DNA of 64,000 nucleotides from Devosia epidermidihirudinis (GCF_000971295.1 NZ_LANJ01000011.1:620001-684000), one strand, 5' to 3'. Shown: positions 26,967 to 36,346, counted from the stretch's first letter. Program-made: numbers and translations. The notes: generated by a model not told the origin, from the sequence alone.

Positions 26967-27892
26967 GCGGACGCCTCCGACAGCTTGATGCGCGGATCGA
27001 GCACGGCATAGAGCAGATCAACGATGAGGATCATCACCATAAGGGCGGCGGCGTAGAAAATGGTGATGCCCATAATGGCGGTGTAATCGCGGTTGGTGAT
27101 CGAGAGCACGAACTGACGGCCAATGCCGGGCAGCGCGAAAATCTGCTCGATGACGAAGGAGCCGGTGATGAGGTTGGCGACCACGGGACCAAGCACGGTC
27201 ACCACGGGCACCAGCGAATTGCGCAGGCCATGCTTGAACAGCACCTGGCCGGGGCGAAGCCCCTTGGCGCGCGCAGTTGTCATGTAATCCTGCTCGAAGG
27301 TTTCGAGCAGCGACGAGCGCGTCAGGCGCGCCACGAAGCTGACCCAGAACCCGGACAGCGCGAACACCGGCAGGATATAGCCGCGCCAGTTATCCAGCCC
27401 AAAGGTTGGCACCCAGCCGAGGCGCAGCGCGAACACATAGAGCATCACGGTGGCGATGACGTAGCTGGGGATCGCGACGCCGATGGTGGCGATCAGCATG
27501 ACTGTGGTGTCAGGCCACTTATTGCGGTTGAGCGCGGCAATGATACCCAGCGGCACGCCGAGCGCGACCACGGCAATCACAGCCAGCAGGCCGGTGCGCA
27601 TGGTGACGGGCAGACCGTCGGCGATCATCTTGTTGACCGACACGCCCGGATATTTGAACGAGGGGCCCAGATCGAGGGTCAGAATGCCCTTGAGATAGGT
27701 GATGTACTGCGCCCAGATCGGCTGATCGAGGCCGTATTTGGCGTTGAGCGCGGCCTGAATCTCGGGCGCCAGCATCTTTTCAGATACGAAGGGACCACCC
27801 GGAACGGCGTGCATCAGGAAGAACGTGAGCGTGACGATGGCCCACAGGGTCAGCAGCATCATGCCAAGGCGTTGTAAAATATAGGTAGGCAA
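26963..27892 (-). CDS. Oligopeptide ABC transporter permease (OppB-type)
   Basis: This 309-residue protein is read from TTG at 27892, because GGGGAGG lies 9 bases upstream; an earlier in-frame TTG at 27910 would place that box inside the gene. The N-terminus PTYILQRLGMMLLTLWAIVT is typical OppB. The loop RLTRSSLLETFEQDYMTTAR and KGLRPGQVLFKHGLRNSL follow. It heads the five-gene leftward transporter set. Confidence 0.92.
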   Translation of the reverse strand: MPTYILQRLGMMLLTLWAIVTLTFFLMHAVPGGPFVSEKMLAPEIQAALNAKYGLDQPIWAQYITYLKGILTLDLGPSFKYPGVSVNKMIADGLPVTMRTGLLAVIAVVALGVPLGIIAALNRNKWPDTTVMLIATIGVAIPSYVIATVMLYVFALRLGWVPTFGLDNWRGYILPVFALSGFWVSFVARLTRSSLLETFEQDYMTTARAKGLRPGQVLFKHGLRNSLVPVVTVLGPVVANLITGSFVIEQIFALPGIGRQFVLSITNRDYTAIMGITIFYAAALMVMILIVDLLYAVLDPRIKLSEASA

Positions 27893-27973
27893 GAAGCGAC
27901 ACCTCCCCAAATGGGGTCAAACGGCCATAAACGTCAGCCGCAAATGTCTGACATAATTTTCTATAGCAGCACT

Positions 27974-27984
27974 AAAATTTTTTT
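27974..27984. promoter_or_regulatory. AAAATTTTTTT string upstream of the second peptide importer
   Basis: The string is identical to the one at 12753-12763 in front of the XRE-cupin gene. It is flanked here by T and A, giving a near-palindrome. It may be part of the promoter or a shared regulator site; this is inference from two occurrences. Confidence 0.3.
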
Positions 27985-28056
27985 ACTGCAAGTGCATCGG
28001 GATTTTTTACACCCCGGAAATGCAGCGGATTTGATCAATTGTGACCGTTAAACGAC

Positions 28057-28088
28057 GCAAAACCCCGCAAGCAGTGCGCTCGCGGGGA
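28057..28088 (-). terminator. Terminator after the GAF-GGDEF pair
   Basis: The imperfect hairpin CCCCGC...GCGGGG with an inner AGC/GCT pairing is followed on the minus strand by TTTTGCG, about 50 bases past the GAF gene stop. Confidence 0.7.
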
Positions 28089-28136
28089 TTAACCGAAACT
28101 GGAAATTGTAGCGCCCTGCCCCACACCAGCGGTCGA

Positions 28137-28637
28137 TCAGAGTTCGAAATGGTTCCGCAGGATCAGGAACACGGCCACGGCTGGAACGATCAGGTCTGCG
28201 GCCTTTTCGATGGCTTCTGCCGGATACTGGCCTTCGACGTCGAGCGCGTTGATGGTGCCGAGCAGGTCATTGCCCGCCATGACCGGAATGCTGATCGAAG
28301 AATCACAACCGAGCGAGCGGATCAGCGTGAGATCGGGGAAGTTGCCTTCCATCTCGGCCGCTGTGTTGATGGCGCTGATGGTGCGGTCCGTCTGCATGGA
28401 GCGGAACCAGTCGTCGATGATGATCGGCTTGGTCCCCAGCAGCGGATAGACTTCCGGATGGCTGGTATAGACGCGGCGGACGTGACCGGCCGCCATGTTG
28501 ATGGCGGTCAGCGTGAACAGGCGCACGCCGATGACCGCCTGGGTCAGTTCATGCAGCGCCGCGCCGGTTTCTGCCGGATCGGTAAAACGGGCGAGCTTTT
28601 CTTCAAAGGTGCGGAAGGCAGCGGCGTGGTCGGTCAT
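28137..28637 (-). CDS. Stand-alone GAF-domain protein, paralogue of the one at 16582
   Basis: This 166-residue single-GAF protein shares with the other copy RRVYTS, YPLLGTKPI, DDWF, NFPDLTLIRSLGCDS and LLGTINALDV; by eye roughly 35-40 percent identity. Its ATG overlaps the stop of the GGDEF gene by 4 bases (ATGA), so it is translationally coupled to a diguanylate cyclase. A role in tuning c-di-GMP output is suggested by context only. It also neighbours a peptide importer, like its paralogue. Confidence 0.85.
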   Translation of the reverse strand: MTDHAAAFRTFEEKLARFTDPAETGAALHELTQAVIGVRLFTLTAINMAAGHVRRVYTSHPEVYPLLGTKPIIIDDWFRSMQTDRTISAINTAAEMEGNFPDLTLIRSLGCDSSISIPVMAGNDLLGTINALDVEGQYPAEAIEKAADLIVPAVAVFLILRNHFEL

Positions 28638-30256
28638 GCTGAAAGTCGATTCTCTTCGAGAGTGCGGTCAGCGGACTGAGGCGCCACGGCGCTATCGCCA
28701 TCCACCACGCAATCGCGACCATTCGCCTTGGCTCGGTAGAGGCGAGTGTCGGCAAGCTGCATCAATTCGCCCGCGGGCTCATAGCCGGTGCCGACGGACA
28801 AGCCAATACTGATCGTGATGCCCAGCCCCTCGCCCAGATCGGACAGATCACAGCCAGCCACAGCCATCCGCAGGCCATCGCAAATCCGCAAAGCCGCGAC
28901 AGCGGGGACCTCGGGAAGCACCAGAGCGAACTCCTCCCCGCCGAGGCGCGCCACATGGCCGCTCGCGCCAATGACATCGACCATCAGGCGCGCAATGCGC
29001 TGCAACACCACATCACCGACCATGTGTGAATAGCGATCGTTCACGGCCTTGAAGTGGTCGAGATCCACGATAGCCACGGCAAACGGACTGCCAGCGAGGC
29101 GCTCAAGGTTTTGATCAAAGCTGCGGCGGTTGGCGATGCCGGTGAGCGGGTCGGCCATGGCCTGACCGGCAAGCAACGCCGCGTGACTGCGCAGGCGCGC
29201 GGTTTCGAGGCGAATTTCCTCGATGCGGGCCAGTCGGCTGGTGTGTTCACCTGTCTGCCGCACATGCAGCGCGTGGAAGCGCTTGAACGTGGCGAGCGCC
29301 TCATGCACCTTGCCGTTGACCTCGAGGATTTCGGCGAGCTTGCGGGCAGCATTGACCTGATGATCGACCTGGCCGGATGCGTCCGCCAACGCCATCGCCT
29401 GAAGCAAAACCAGCTCCGCTTCCGCCCCATCGCCCATCCGCATCAACACATCGCCGTGTACATAAAGACGCAGAATGGTCAGGCTTGGACCGGGATTATG
29501 CGGCAGTGCGCAGGCGCGTTCGAGACACCCCAGCGCTGCCTCATATTCTCCTTCGACCCCAAGGAATTCGGCGCTGTTGCACAGCGCCACCCGCATGGTC
29601 CAGAAGTCACCACTCAGCTCGGCCTTTTCGACAGCGCGCGCACTCAGCTCAACGGCCTTCATGCGGTCCATTCTGGCGCGCTCGCGATCAAGAAGAACGT
29701 CGGCGGCTTCCTCGCGCTTGGAAAATGCGAAGCCCAGATTGAGCAGATAATATGCCTCTGCGGCGACTGTGCCATTGCCCTGCGCCATGGCGACCGAGCG
29801 CTCGATCAACTCAATGCCGAGCGCGACCTCGCGGCAGAGGACCAGCACAAGACCCTTGGTATTGAGCGCGAAGGCGAGCGCGGTGGCATCGTCTGCGTTT
29901 TCCGCCAGAGTGACCGCCCGATTGGCGAGATCGAAGGCTTCGTCGCTAAAGCCAAGATCGAGAAACAGCGTTGCCTTGACCGCGAGGGTGCGCGCCAGTT
30001 CGGCTTTGTTGCCGACGCGCTCCCAGAGCCATTTGGCCCCCATTGCGCATTCCAGCCCATGCTCGATCTGTCCGAGGCGGAAGCACGCCCAGGACATCTC
30101 GCAGAGGCACGTCGCCATTAGTTCCGAATGCCCCGTGGCTTCGGCGGAGGCATAGACGGCGCGAAACTCGGACAGCGCCTCCTCGCCCTGCCCCGCCCGC
30201 AACAGGCGAGTGCCGCGCACGAAGCGATCGGCAATAGTCTGGTCAAGATCGCCCAT
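28634..30256 (-). CDS. Diguanylate cyclase with N-terminal TPR-like repeats
   Basis: This 540-residue soluble protein has helical TPR-type repeats over about 1-350 (GEEALSEFRAVYASAEATGH and similar), then a GGDEF domain (about 370-520). The active-site motif is GGEEF at residues 439-443, and DPLTGIANRRSFDQ and DLDHFKAVNDRYSH are intact, so it should make c-di-GMP from GTP. No RxxD inhibitory site precedes the motif (GASG there). No membrane segment is seen. The repeats probably bind a protein partner. Confidence 0.9.
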   Translation of the reverse strand: MGDLDQTIADRFVRGTRLLRAGQGEEALSEFRAVYASAEATGHSELMATCLCEMSWACFRLGQIEHGLECAMGAKWLWERVGNKAELARTLAVKATLFLDLGFSDEAFDLANRAVTLAENADDATALAFALNTKGLVLVLCREVALGIELIERSVAMAQGNGTVAAEAYYLLNLGFAFSKREEAADVLLDRERARMDRMKAVELSARAVEKAELSGDFWTMRVALCNSAEFLGVEGEYEAALGCLERACALPHNPGPSLTILRLYVHGDVLMRMGDGAEAELVLLQAMALADASGQVDHQVNAARKLAEILEVNGKVHEALATFKRFHALHVRQTGEHTSRLARIEEIRLETARLRSHAALLAGQAMADPLTGIANRRSFDQNLERLAGSPFAVAIVDLDHFKAVNDRYSHMVGDVVLQRIARLMVDVIGASGHVARLGGEEFALVLPEVPAVAALRICDGLRMAVAGCDLSDLGEGLGITISIGLSVGTGYEPAGELMQLADTRLYRAKANGRDCVVDGDSAVAPQSADRTLEENRLSA

Positions 30257-30339
30257 AAGAGAAGTGCTGCGCCCCGGTGAATGCTTAGTGGGCGGATTCT
30301 AGGGCTGTATTCCTAACAGCTTATGGTTATTTCCAGGTT

Positions 30340-31374
30340 TTAGGCGGGGAAAAGCGTCCAGCGGCGGGGGCGGAAGGCGATGCGGGATTTTTCGCCGGCC
30401 GGGTGATCGAAGGGCAGATCGATTTCGACGCGGTGGCCATCGCCACCTATTTCAAGCTCGACGCGACGCGTGCCACCGACACGGCGCGAGGTGGTGACCA
30501 CGCCCGCGAGCGCTGCATCGCCCTCGACCAGATCGACATCGTGCGGACGGAAGAACAGGCGGGACTGGCCGGTTGGCGTATCGCCAGCAGGCACGCCAAT
30601 GGCGCGACCACCTATCCACAGCTCGTTGTTTTCGACCGTGACCGGCAACTCACTGGATTCACCGATGAAGCCGAAGACGAAGGGCGAGCTGGGATGGTCA
30701 TAGACCGTGTCGGGCGTGCCGACCTGTTCGATCTTGCCCTGGCTCATGACGCAGAGGCGGTCGGAGAGTTCGAGCGCTTCTTCCTGATCGTGGGTGACGA
30801 AAACCGTGGTGTGGCCGGTGCGATCATGGATTTCACGGAGCCATTTGCGCAATTCGCGGCGGACCTGCGCATCAAGCGCGCCAAAGGGTTCGTCGAGCAG
30901 CAGCACGGCGGGCTCGATGGCGAGCGCACGGGCCAGCGCAACGCGCTGACGCTGGCCGCCGGAAAGCTGATTGGGATAACGCTTTTCGAGGCCCGAGAGC
31001 TGGACCAGATCGAGCAATTCCATGGCTCGGCGGCGAATTTCGCCAGCAGGTGGGCGGCTGGAGCGTGGGCGGACCTTGAGGCCGAACGAGACGTTCTCGA
31101 GGATCGTCATGTGGCGGAACAGGGCATAGTGCTGGAACACAAAGCCGATATTGCGCTCCTGGACGGTCTTTTCGGACGCGTCTGTATCGCCGAAGAAAAT
31201 CTTGCCGGCGGTGGGCATTTCCAGCCCGGCGATCAGGCGCAGCAGCGTGGTCTTGCCAGAGCCGGAGGGGCCAAGCAGCGCGATCAGTTCGCCCGAGCGA
31301 ATATCGAGCGATACATCGTGCAGCGCAGGAAAGCGGTCAAACTCCTTGCGCACATTGGCAACGCGAACTTCCAT
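30340..31374 (-). CDS. cysA: Sulfate/thiosulfate ABC transporter ATP-binding protein
   Basis: The protein has 344 residues from the ATG at 31374 ([12 protein letters not shown]); an upstream in-frame ATG would add 19 unlike residues. It has Walker [10 protein letters not shown], signature [17 protein letters not shown] and Walker [14 protein letters not shown], then the CysA-type [19 protein letters not shown] Q loop (here [15 protein letters not shown]) and a C-terminal TOBE-like domain. It energises sulfate import with CysT and CysW. It is the last gene of the leftward cysTWA set. Confidence 0.95.
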   Translation of the reverse strand: MEVRVANVRKEFDRFPALHDVSLDIRSGELIALLGPSGSGKTTLLRLIAGLEMPTAGKIFFGDTDASEKTVQERNIGFVFQHYALFRHMTILENVSFGLKVRPRSSRPPAGEIRRRAMELLDLVQLSGLEKRYPNQLSGGQRQRVALARALAIEPAVLLLDEPFGALDAQVRRELRKWLREIHDRTGHTTVFVTHDQEEALELSDRLCVMSQGKIEQVGTPDTVYDHPSSPFVFGFIGESSELPVTVENNELWIGGRAIGVPAGDTPTGQSRLFFRPHDVDLVEGDAALAGVVTTSRRVGGTRRVELEIGGDGHRVEIDLPFDHPAGEKSRIAFRPRRWTLFPA

Positions 31375-31391
31375 AGGCCCCAAGTCTCCAG

Positions 31392-32261
31392 TTACTTGCC
31401 AGACGCGGCGATTTCGTCGCCGTAGCGCCATTCGAGGGCGCTTTTCAAGACGAGCGTGACCAGTGCGAGCAAGGCCAGCAGCGAGGCCAGGGCGAATGCC
31501 GCCGTGGCGTTATATTCGTTGTAGAGCATTTCCACCTGCAAAGGCATGGTGGTGGTCTGACCGCGGATTTTGCCAGAGACAACCGCGACGGCGCCGAACT
31601 CGCCCATGGCGCGGGCATTGCACAACAGCACGCCGTAGAGCAGGCCCCATTTGATATTGGGGAGCGTGACGCGCCAGAAGGTCTGCCAGCCATTGGCACC
31701 GAGCGAGAGCGCGGCTTCCTCGTCGCCCGTGCCCTGATCCTGCATCAGCGGGATCAGCTCACGCGCCACAAAGGGGAAGGTGACGAAAATGGTCGCCAGC
31801 ACAATGCCGGGCAGCGCGAACAGCACTTCGATGCCGTAGGACTTGAGGAACGGACCGAGGAAGCTCCCTGCCCCGAACAGCAGCACATAGACCAGACCCG
31901 AAATGACCGGGCTGACCGAGAACGGCAGGTCGATCAGGGTGATGAGGAAGGCCTTGCCTTTGAACTCGAACTTGGCGATGGCCCATGAGGCGGCAAGGCC
32001 AAACACCACATTGAGCGGCACGGCGATGGCGGCCACCAACAGGGTCAGCCGGATGGCAGCCTGCGCGTCCTTTTCGACGAGCGCAGCAAAGAAGGTGTTG
32101 AGCCCCTTGGCAAGGGCTTCGTGGAACACCGCATAGAGCGGCATCAGCAGGATGATCGCCATGAAGACAAAGGCAATGCCGATCAGAATCCACTGAACCA
32201 GACGGCTTTCGCTGGTGGGCGAGATGCGGCGATGGGTGCGGGCGCGGAGCTTAGTGGCCAT
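31392..32261 (-). CDS. cysW: Sulfate ABC transporter permease CysW
   Basis: This 289-residue permease has about six membrane segments. It carries CysW-type motifs LINLPFSVSP-like ([20 protein letters not shown]), the EAA loop ([20 protein letters not shown]) and [20 protein letters not shown]. Its start overlaps the end of cysT by 11 bases. Confidence 0.95.
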   Translation of the reverse strand: MATKLRARTHRRISPTSESRLVQWILIGIAFVFMAIILLMPLYAVFHEALAKGLNTFFAALVEKDAQAAIRLTLLVAAIAVPLNVVFGLAASWAIAKFEFKGKAFLITLIDLPFSVSPVISGLVYVLLFGAGSFLGPFLKSYGIEVLFALPGIVLATIFVTFPFVARELIPLMQDQGTGDEEAALSLGANGWQTFWRVTLPNIKWGLLYGVLLCNARAMGEFGAVAVVSGKIRGQTTTMPLQVEMLYNEYNATAAFALASLLALLALVTLVLKSALEWRYGDEIAASGK

Positions 32262-33120
32262 AACCGTACCTCCGGCGCGACCAGGCCTGGATCAGGTTGA
32301 TGGCGAACAGCATGGCGAAGGAGATCAGCAGCATCACCGTGGCGATGACGCTGGCGCCGACATAGTTGAATTCCTGCAGGCGAATGTAGATCAGCAGCGG
32401 CGCGATTTCCGAGACGAAGGGAATGTTGCCGGCGATGAAGATGATCGAGCCGTATTCACCGACGCCGCGGGCAAAGGCCAGCGCGAAGCCGGTGAGAATG
32501 GCTGGGGTGAGGCTGGGCAGGATCACCTTGGTGATGGTCTGGAAGCGGCTGGCGCCGAGGGTGGCGCTCGCCTCTTCGACCTCGTTGCTCACTTCCTCGA
32601 GAATGGGCTGGATGGTGCGCACAACGAAGGGCAGACCGATGAAGATCATCGCGATGACAATGCCAACGGGAGTGTAGGCGATGCGCCAGCCGATGGGCGC
32701 AAAGATAGCGCCAATGGCTCCGCTCGGCGCATAGATTGCGGTCAGGGCGATACCGGCAACGGCGGTGGGCAGCGCGAAGGGCAGATCGATGATGGCATCG
32801 AAAATGCGGCGACCGGGGAAGCGATAACGGACCAGAACCCAGGCGATCAGCGTGCCGAAGACGACATTGATGCCCGCCGCGATCAGCGCAGTGACGAAGC
32901 TGACGCGCAAGGCCCCGAGCACGCGGGCATCGGTAGCGGCCTTCCAGAACCCCTCAGGGCCAAGACCCGCCGAGCGAATTGCCAAGGCAATCAGCGGGAT
33001 CAGGATGATCAGCGAGAAATAGGAGATCGTGAACCCAAGCGTCAGGCCGAAGCCCGGAATAACGCTGGGCTGACGGAAGCTCAGGCCCTTGCGTGGCGCA
33101 GGCGAAACGGCGGCGCTCAA
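32251..33120 (-). CDS. cysT: Sulfate ABC transporter permease CysT (CysU)
   Basis: The protein has 289 residues when read from TTG at 33120 (MSAAVSPAPRKG...). That start is chosen because the family N-terminus begins here and a 14-codon upstream ORF ends on it (TTGA overlap). An in-frame TTG at 33174 would add 18 residues containing CCQQGC. Family motifs include QPSVIPGFGLTLGFT, IDLPFALPTAVAGIAL, SATLGASRFQTITKVILPSL and ARGVGEYGSIIFIAGNIP. It is the first transporter gene of the set; no binding protein gene precedes it. Confidence 0.9.
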   Translation of the reverse strand: MSAAVSPAPRKGLSFRQPSVIPGFGLTLGFTISYFSLIILIPLIALAIRSAGLGPEGFWKAATDARVLGALRVSFVTALIAAGINVVFGTLIAWVLVRYRFPGRRIFDAIIDLPFALPTAVAGIALTAIYAPSGAIGAIFAPIGWRIAYTPVGIVIAMIFIGLPFVVRTIQPILEEVSNEVEEASATLGASRFQTITKVILPSLTPAILTGFALAFARGVGEYGSIIFIAGNIPFVSEIAPLLIYIRLQEFNYVGASVIATVMLLISFAMLFAINLIQAWSRRRYGYGH

Positions 33121-33161
33121 GCGGCAGCCCTGCTGGCAGCAGTTTTGATGGCGCGTTTCAT
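33117..33161 (-). CDS. Upstream ORF (14 codons) coupled to cysT
   Basis: ATG at 33161 has a GAGAGG box 5 bases upstream, better than anything before cysT itself. It encodes MKRAIKTAASRAAA and its TGA overlaps the proposed TTG start of cysT. It could load ribosomes by termination-reinitiation or act as a leader. It may instead be a chance ORF. Confidence 0.4.
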   Translation of the reverse strand: MKRAIKTAASRAAA

Positions 33162-33382
33162 GTCGACCTCTCAACCCGGTTCGGCGGCTCAGACCCTAGT
33201 GGAATGGCCAGCAAACTCAAAGATGGAGGCGTGGCGTTTACGACAAAGTGCGCGGAAAAATATTCTTTGACGCGCACGTTGCGGAGATTTCGGCAGGATA
33301 ATCGAGCCTTTGATGGCGCTAGATGAGAATAATGCAGTCGTTAGACTTGCCGCTATTCATCCACGCTGGCGATTGGCCCCAC

Positions 33383-33874
33383 TTACTTTGGTGGGGTCCA
33401 AAGCGGGGTCTCGCGTTCCAGCGGTCCCATATCCTTGATATCGGCGCCGCGCCGCATGGCGATGTTCATGCGGAAGCTGTTGCCGATGCGCTCTGAGCGT
33501 TCGACGAACAAGGCCGCGATATCGGGCGGACAAACGTCTTCGGCGGTACGGCGGAACAGGGCCAGCCAGCGCATGAAGTGGGCGTCGGAGAGTTCTGGGA
33601 TCGCCATGTGCTTGGGCATGGGGCGACCGGCATAGCGGCCAGTGCCGAGCAACATGGAACTCCAGAAATCGGCGATGGTGGCCAAATGATGCGGCCAGGC
33701 TTCTGGCGCGATGATGCGATTGAACACCGGCCCGATCACTGGATCGCGGCGGGCATCATCATAGAAGCGATCCACGACCATGCGGATCATGGCTTCGTCG
33801 AGCGCCGCGGGCGTTTCCCAGCCAACACGCTGGTGGCGCGTGCCGATGGGTGGACGGGGATTGTCGTCACTCAT
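33383..33874 (-). CDS. Group III truncated hemoglobin
   Basis: This 163-residue protein matches the group III truncated globin pattern: MVVDRFYDDARRDPVIGPVF, a W-HHL-DFW core (WPHHLATIADFWSSMLLGTG), YAGRPMPKHM with the expected proximal His region, and HFMRWLALFRRTAED. Such proteins bind O2, NO or sulfide-type ligands through heme. The start overlaps the end of the SufR-like regulator gene by 4 bases. The pair faces sodB, which suggests a role in oxidative or nitrosative defence. Confidence 0.92.
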   Translation of the reverse strand: MSDDNPRPPIGTRHQRVGWETPAALDEAMIRMVVDRFYDDARRDPVIGPVFNRIIAPEAWPHHLATIADFWSSMLLGTGRYAGRPMPKHMAIPELSDAHFMRWLALFRRTAEDVCPPDIAALFVERSERIGNSFRMNIAMRRGADIKDMGPLERETPLWTPPK

Positions 33875-34539
33875 GCTGGGTCGGCCTCGCGAATGGCGTA
33901 GCTACAGCGCCGCGCGCCTGAGACGATATGTTCAGACCGTTCGACAATGGCATCGGGCCCAAGAACCGCGCGGAATACGTCGAGTTCGGAGCGGCAGAAG
34001 CCCTGGCAGGCGGTGGCGGCAGCGCAGATCGGGCAATGGTTTTCGACCAGCAGCAGGCTGCCATCGGGCTGCTCCTGCCAGTCGGCCATATAGCCCTCAT
34101 TGGTGCGCATCTCGACCAGCGCAGCCACACGCTCGCGCAGCTCGGCCTTACCATCGACCGCAGCCTCATAGATGGCGCGGGTATCGGCCTCGCGGGCAGC
34201 AATGATGGTGTCGAGCGCCGCTTCGCCCAAACTCGCGCGAACGATATCGAGCAGTTGTACGGTGAGTGCGGCATGGGTGTCGGGAAAGCGCGACTGCGCG
34301 GCGGGTGTCAGGGCCCAGCTTTGGGTCGGGCGACCGACGCCGTTGGCCTGGCTGGTGGCGGAGACAAGCCCCTCCTCCGCCAGACGCGCCAATTGCTGGC
34401 GAGCCGCTTCGCCGGTGGTGCCGAGCAGCTTGCCAATGGTGGCCGCGCCCAGAGCGCCATGCATCTTGAGCACCATGAGCACCCGTTCGGCGGGGCTGCG
34501 TGGCGACCAATCGGCATTTTCCAAGTTCAGGCTTGACAT
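33871..34539 (-). CDS. SufR-like Fe-S helix-turn-helix regulator
   Basis: The protein has 222 residues from ATG 34539; an in-frame ATG at 34566 is less likely because it lies inside the palindrome at 34555-34576. The N-terminal winged helix (RVLMVLKMHGALGAATIGKL, then GEAARQQLARLAEEGLV) is followed by a C-terminal Cys cluster: C169, C172, C178, C182 and C212 in CPICAAATACQGFC and RRCSY. This matches the SufR family of [Fe-S] sensing repressors. It is co-translated with the truncated hemoglobin and divergent from sodB. Confidence 0.85.
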   Translation of the reverse strand: MSSLNLENADWSPRSPAERVLMVLKMHGALGAATIGKLLGTTGEAARQQLARLAEEGLVSATSQANGVGRPTQSWALTPAAQSRFPDTHAALTVQLLDIVRASLGEAALDTIIAAREADTRAIYEAAVDGKAELRERVAALVEMRTNEGYMADWQEQPDGSLLLVENHCPICAAATACQGFCRSELDVFRAVLGPDAIVERSEHIVSGARRCSYAIREADPA

Positions 34540-34554
34540 ATTTGTCGGCAAGGT

Positions 34555-34576
34555 TTTCAAAGTCATCACTTGGAAA
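34555..34576. promoter_or_regulatory. Candidate operator between the SufR-like gene and sodB
   Basis: The arms TTTCAAAGT and ACTTGGAAA are inverted copies with one mismatch over nine positions, separated by CATC. The palindrome sits in the divergent promoter region and is a plausible site for the SufR-like regulator. It does not resemble the cyanobacterial CAAC-N6-GTTG site. Confidence 0.5.
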
Positions 34577-34641
34577 TTTAGACGGCGTGATGGCGAAATG
34601 CAAGTGCCAGCGCCAGAACCCTTGAGATAAGGACCCTTCCC

Positions 34642-35244
34642 ATGACGTTCACCCTGCCCAACCTGCCCTATTCGCACGCCGCTCTCGCCGAGCGTGGCAT
34701 GAGCCAGGAAACGCTGGAACTGCACCACGACAAGCACCATCAGGCCTATGTGACGGCGCTCAACGGCTTCGTTGAAAAGAACGCCGATCTGGCCGGCAAG
34801 TCGCTGGAAGACATCATCGCCTTTGCCAATGGCAAGGCAGACCTCGCACCGGTGTTCAACAATGCCGGCCAGCATTGGAACCACATCCACTTCTGGAACG
34901 CGCTGTCGCCCAATGGCGGCAATCTCGGTGGCAAGCTCGAAGCCAAGATCATTGCCGATCTCGGCAGCGTTGAGGCGTTCAAGGATGCCTTCAAGACCGC
35001 TGCAACCACGCAGTTCGGCTCGGGCTGGGCATGGCTGGTGCTGGGCACCGATGGCAAGCTCAAGGTCACCAAGACGCCAAATGGCTCGAACCCACTGGCA
35101 ACAGGTGAAGGCAAGCCGCTGCTCGGCCTCGACGTGTGGGAACACTCCTACTACGTCGATTTCCGCAATCGCCGCCCAGACTACGTGACCAACTTCCTCG
35201 ACAAGCTGGCGAACTACGAATTCGCTGAAGCGAACCTCGGTTAA
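34642..35244 (+). CDS. sodB: Superoxide dismutase, iron type
   Basis: This 200-residue enzyme carries the four metal ligands H28 (LELHHDKHH), H81 (QHWNHIHFW), D164 and H168 (GLDVWEHSYY). Gln77, just before the second ligand helix, is the iron-type arrangement. There is no signal peptide, so it is cytoplasmic. It converts superoxide to oxygen and peroxide. It faces the SufR-like regulator and truncated hemoglobin genes. Confidence 0.95.
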   Translation: MTFTLPNLPYSHAALAERGMSQETLELHHDKHHQAYVTALNGFVEKNADLAGKSLEDIIAFANGKADLAPVFNNAGQHWNHIHFWNALSPNGGNLGGKLEAKIIADLGSVEAFKDAFKTAATTQFGSGWAWLVLGTDGKLKVTKTPNGSNPLATGEGKPLLGLDVWEHSYYVDFRNRRPDYVTNFLDKLANYEFAEANLG

Positions 35245-35362
35245 TCGGCCAAGAGTAGAAAATCGTGTTTGAAGCGGGCATAGAGTTTAGCTGGAGGCAG
35301 GTCGCACGCGGCCTGCCGGAACAATGCCACGGCGCGTTCGTTGACCTGCCGGGGGAAGGATC

Positions 35363-35911
35363 GTGACGTTAGCTATGCCCGACTTTGACTTGCCAGACGC
35401 CATGGTCTTGCGGCCCACACGGCACCCCACAGTGGGTGACGCCGAGTTCCGCGCGGCAATGGCTGGCATGGCCGCCACCGTCAACGTTGTCACCGCGCGA
35501 CGCGGCGATGAAGTGGTTGGCCGCACGGCAACTTCGGTCATGTCGCTGTCGCGCACGCCACCCGCCATCCTGGTATCCATCGATATCATGAGCCGCCTCG
35601 CCGACCTGATCGCCAAGACGGGTGGGTTTTCGCTGGCGATGCTGGCAAGCGATCAGCACGATGTGGCCGATGCGTTTGCCGGTCGCCGCGATCCGGTGGA
35701 CCGGTTCAGCTTTGGCGAGTGGGACCGTTGGCCATCCGGCAATCCCCATCTCTTGGACGCCATGACGACACTGGATTGTGAAGTCATCGGCTCCATCGAA
35801 ACGGGCACGCATGTGCTGTTTGCCGGGGCGATTATCGAGGTAGAATCTTCGACGCGTCCGCCACTTATCTGGCAGCGGCATGCCTATCATACCGTGACTG
35901 GGCTCGACTGA
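35363..35911 (+). CDS. Flavin reductase domain protein
   Basis: This 182-residue protein is read from GTG 35363, which has GGGGGAAGG just upstream; ATG 35375 is the alternative. It fits the flavin-reductase/HpaC-like fold (FRAAMAGMAATVNVVTAR, GRTATSVMSLSRTPPAILVS, HVLFAGAIIEVE). Such proteins reduce FMN or FAD with NAD(P)H for a partner monooxygenase, but no monooxygenase gene is adjacent. It appears to be a single-gene unit. Confidence 0.85.
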   Translation: MTLAMPDFDLPDAMVLRPTRHPTVGDAEFRAAMAGMAATVNVVTARRGDEVVGRTATSVMSLSRTPPAILVSIDIMSRLADLIAKTGGFSLAMLASDQHDVADAFAGRRDPVDRFSFGEWDRWPSGNPHLLDAMTTLDCEVIGSIETGTHVLFAGAIIEVESSTRPPLIWQRHAYHTVTGLD

Positions 35912-36002
35912 GCCGCCACTTGGTGACAAGCTGGCGCAATCGATTTGGCCGGGGCGGCAACCCTCAACCGCCCCCGGCGTTTCTCCCTAGAGGGAGGCAC
36001 GA

Positions 36003-36281
36003 TTGCCCCGGTACTATTTTCATTACCGCACCGATGATGAGCTGATCCGCGATACGGACGGCAGCGAATTGCCAGACTTGGACGCAGCGGAGCACAACGC
36101 CGCGGAACTGGGCAAGGCGATCGTTGATCGTGCCGCCAGCACAGGCGGCGATACCCGCCTGCCCCGCTCCATCGAGATCACCGACGCCAAGGGCGAAGAG
36201 CTGCTATATGTAGTTTTCTGGGCTGGCCCGAAAGTGGGCGACGGTCCGGCAGAGCCCGTGGAACCATCGACCCTGCATTGA
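36003..36281 (+). CDS. DUF6894-type small protein
   Basis: This 92-residue protein starts at TTG 36003 with AGGGAGG 6 bases upstream. The beginning PRYYFHYRTDDELIRDTDG and ELPDLDAAEHNAAELGKAIV are typical of a small protein family common in Hyphomicrobiales, of unknown function. It is acidic and probably cytoplasmic. Confidence 0.75.
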   Translation: MPRYYFHYRTDDELIRDTDGSELPDLDAAEHNAAELGKAIVDRAASTGGDTRLPRSIEITDAKGEELLYVVFWAGPKVGDGPAEPVEPSTLH

Positions 36282-36346
36282 GCGCTTGCGCGCTTTGGGG
36301 TTCGGCAGCACTCTGTCGCAGCATCATCCTAACCCCGGCCATTCCG

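Noticed and set aside
34540..35145. A long N-terminal extension of the SufR-like gene on the minus strand
   Set aside because: It is antisense to sodB; the family-like protein begins at 34539, and the extension has no domain.
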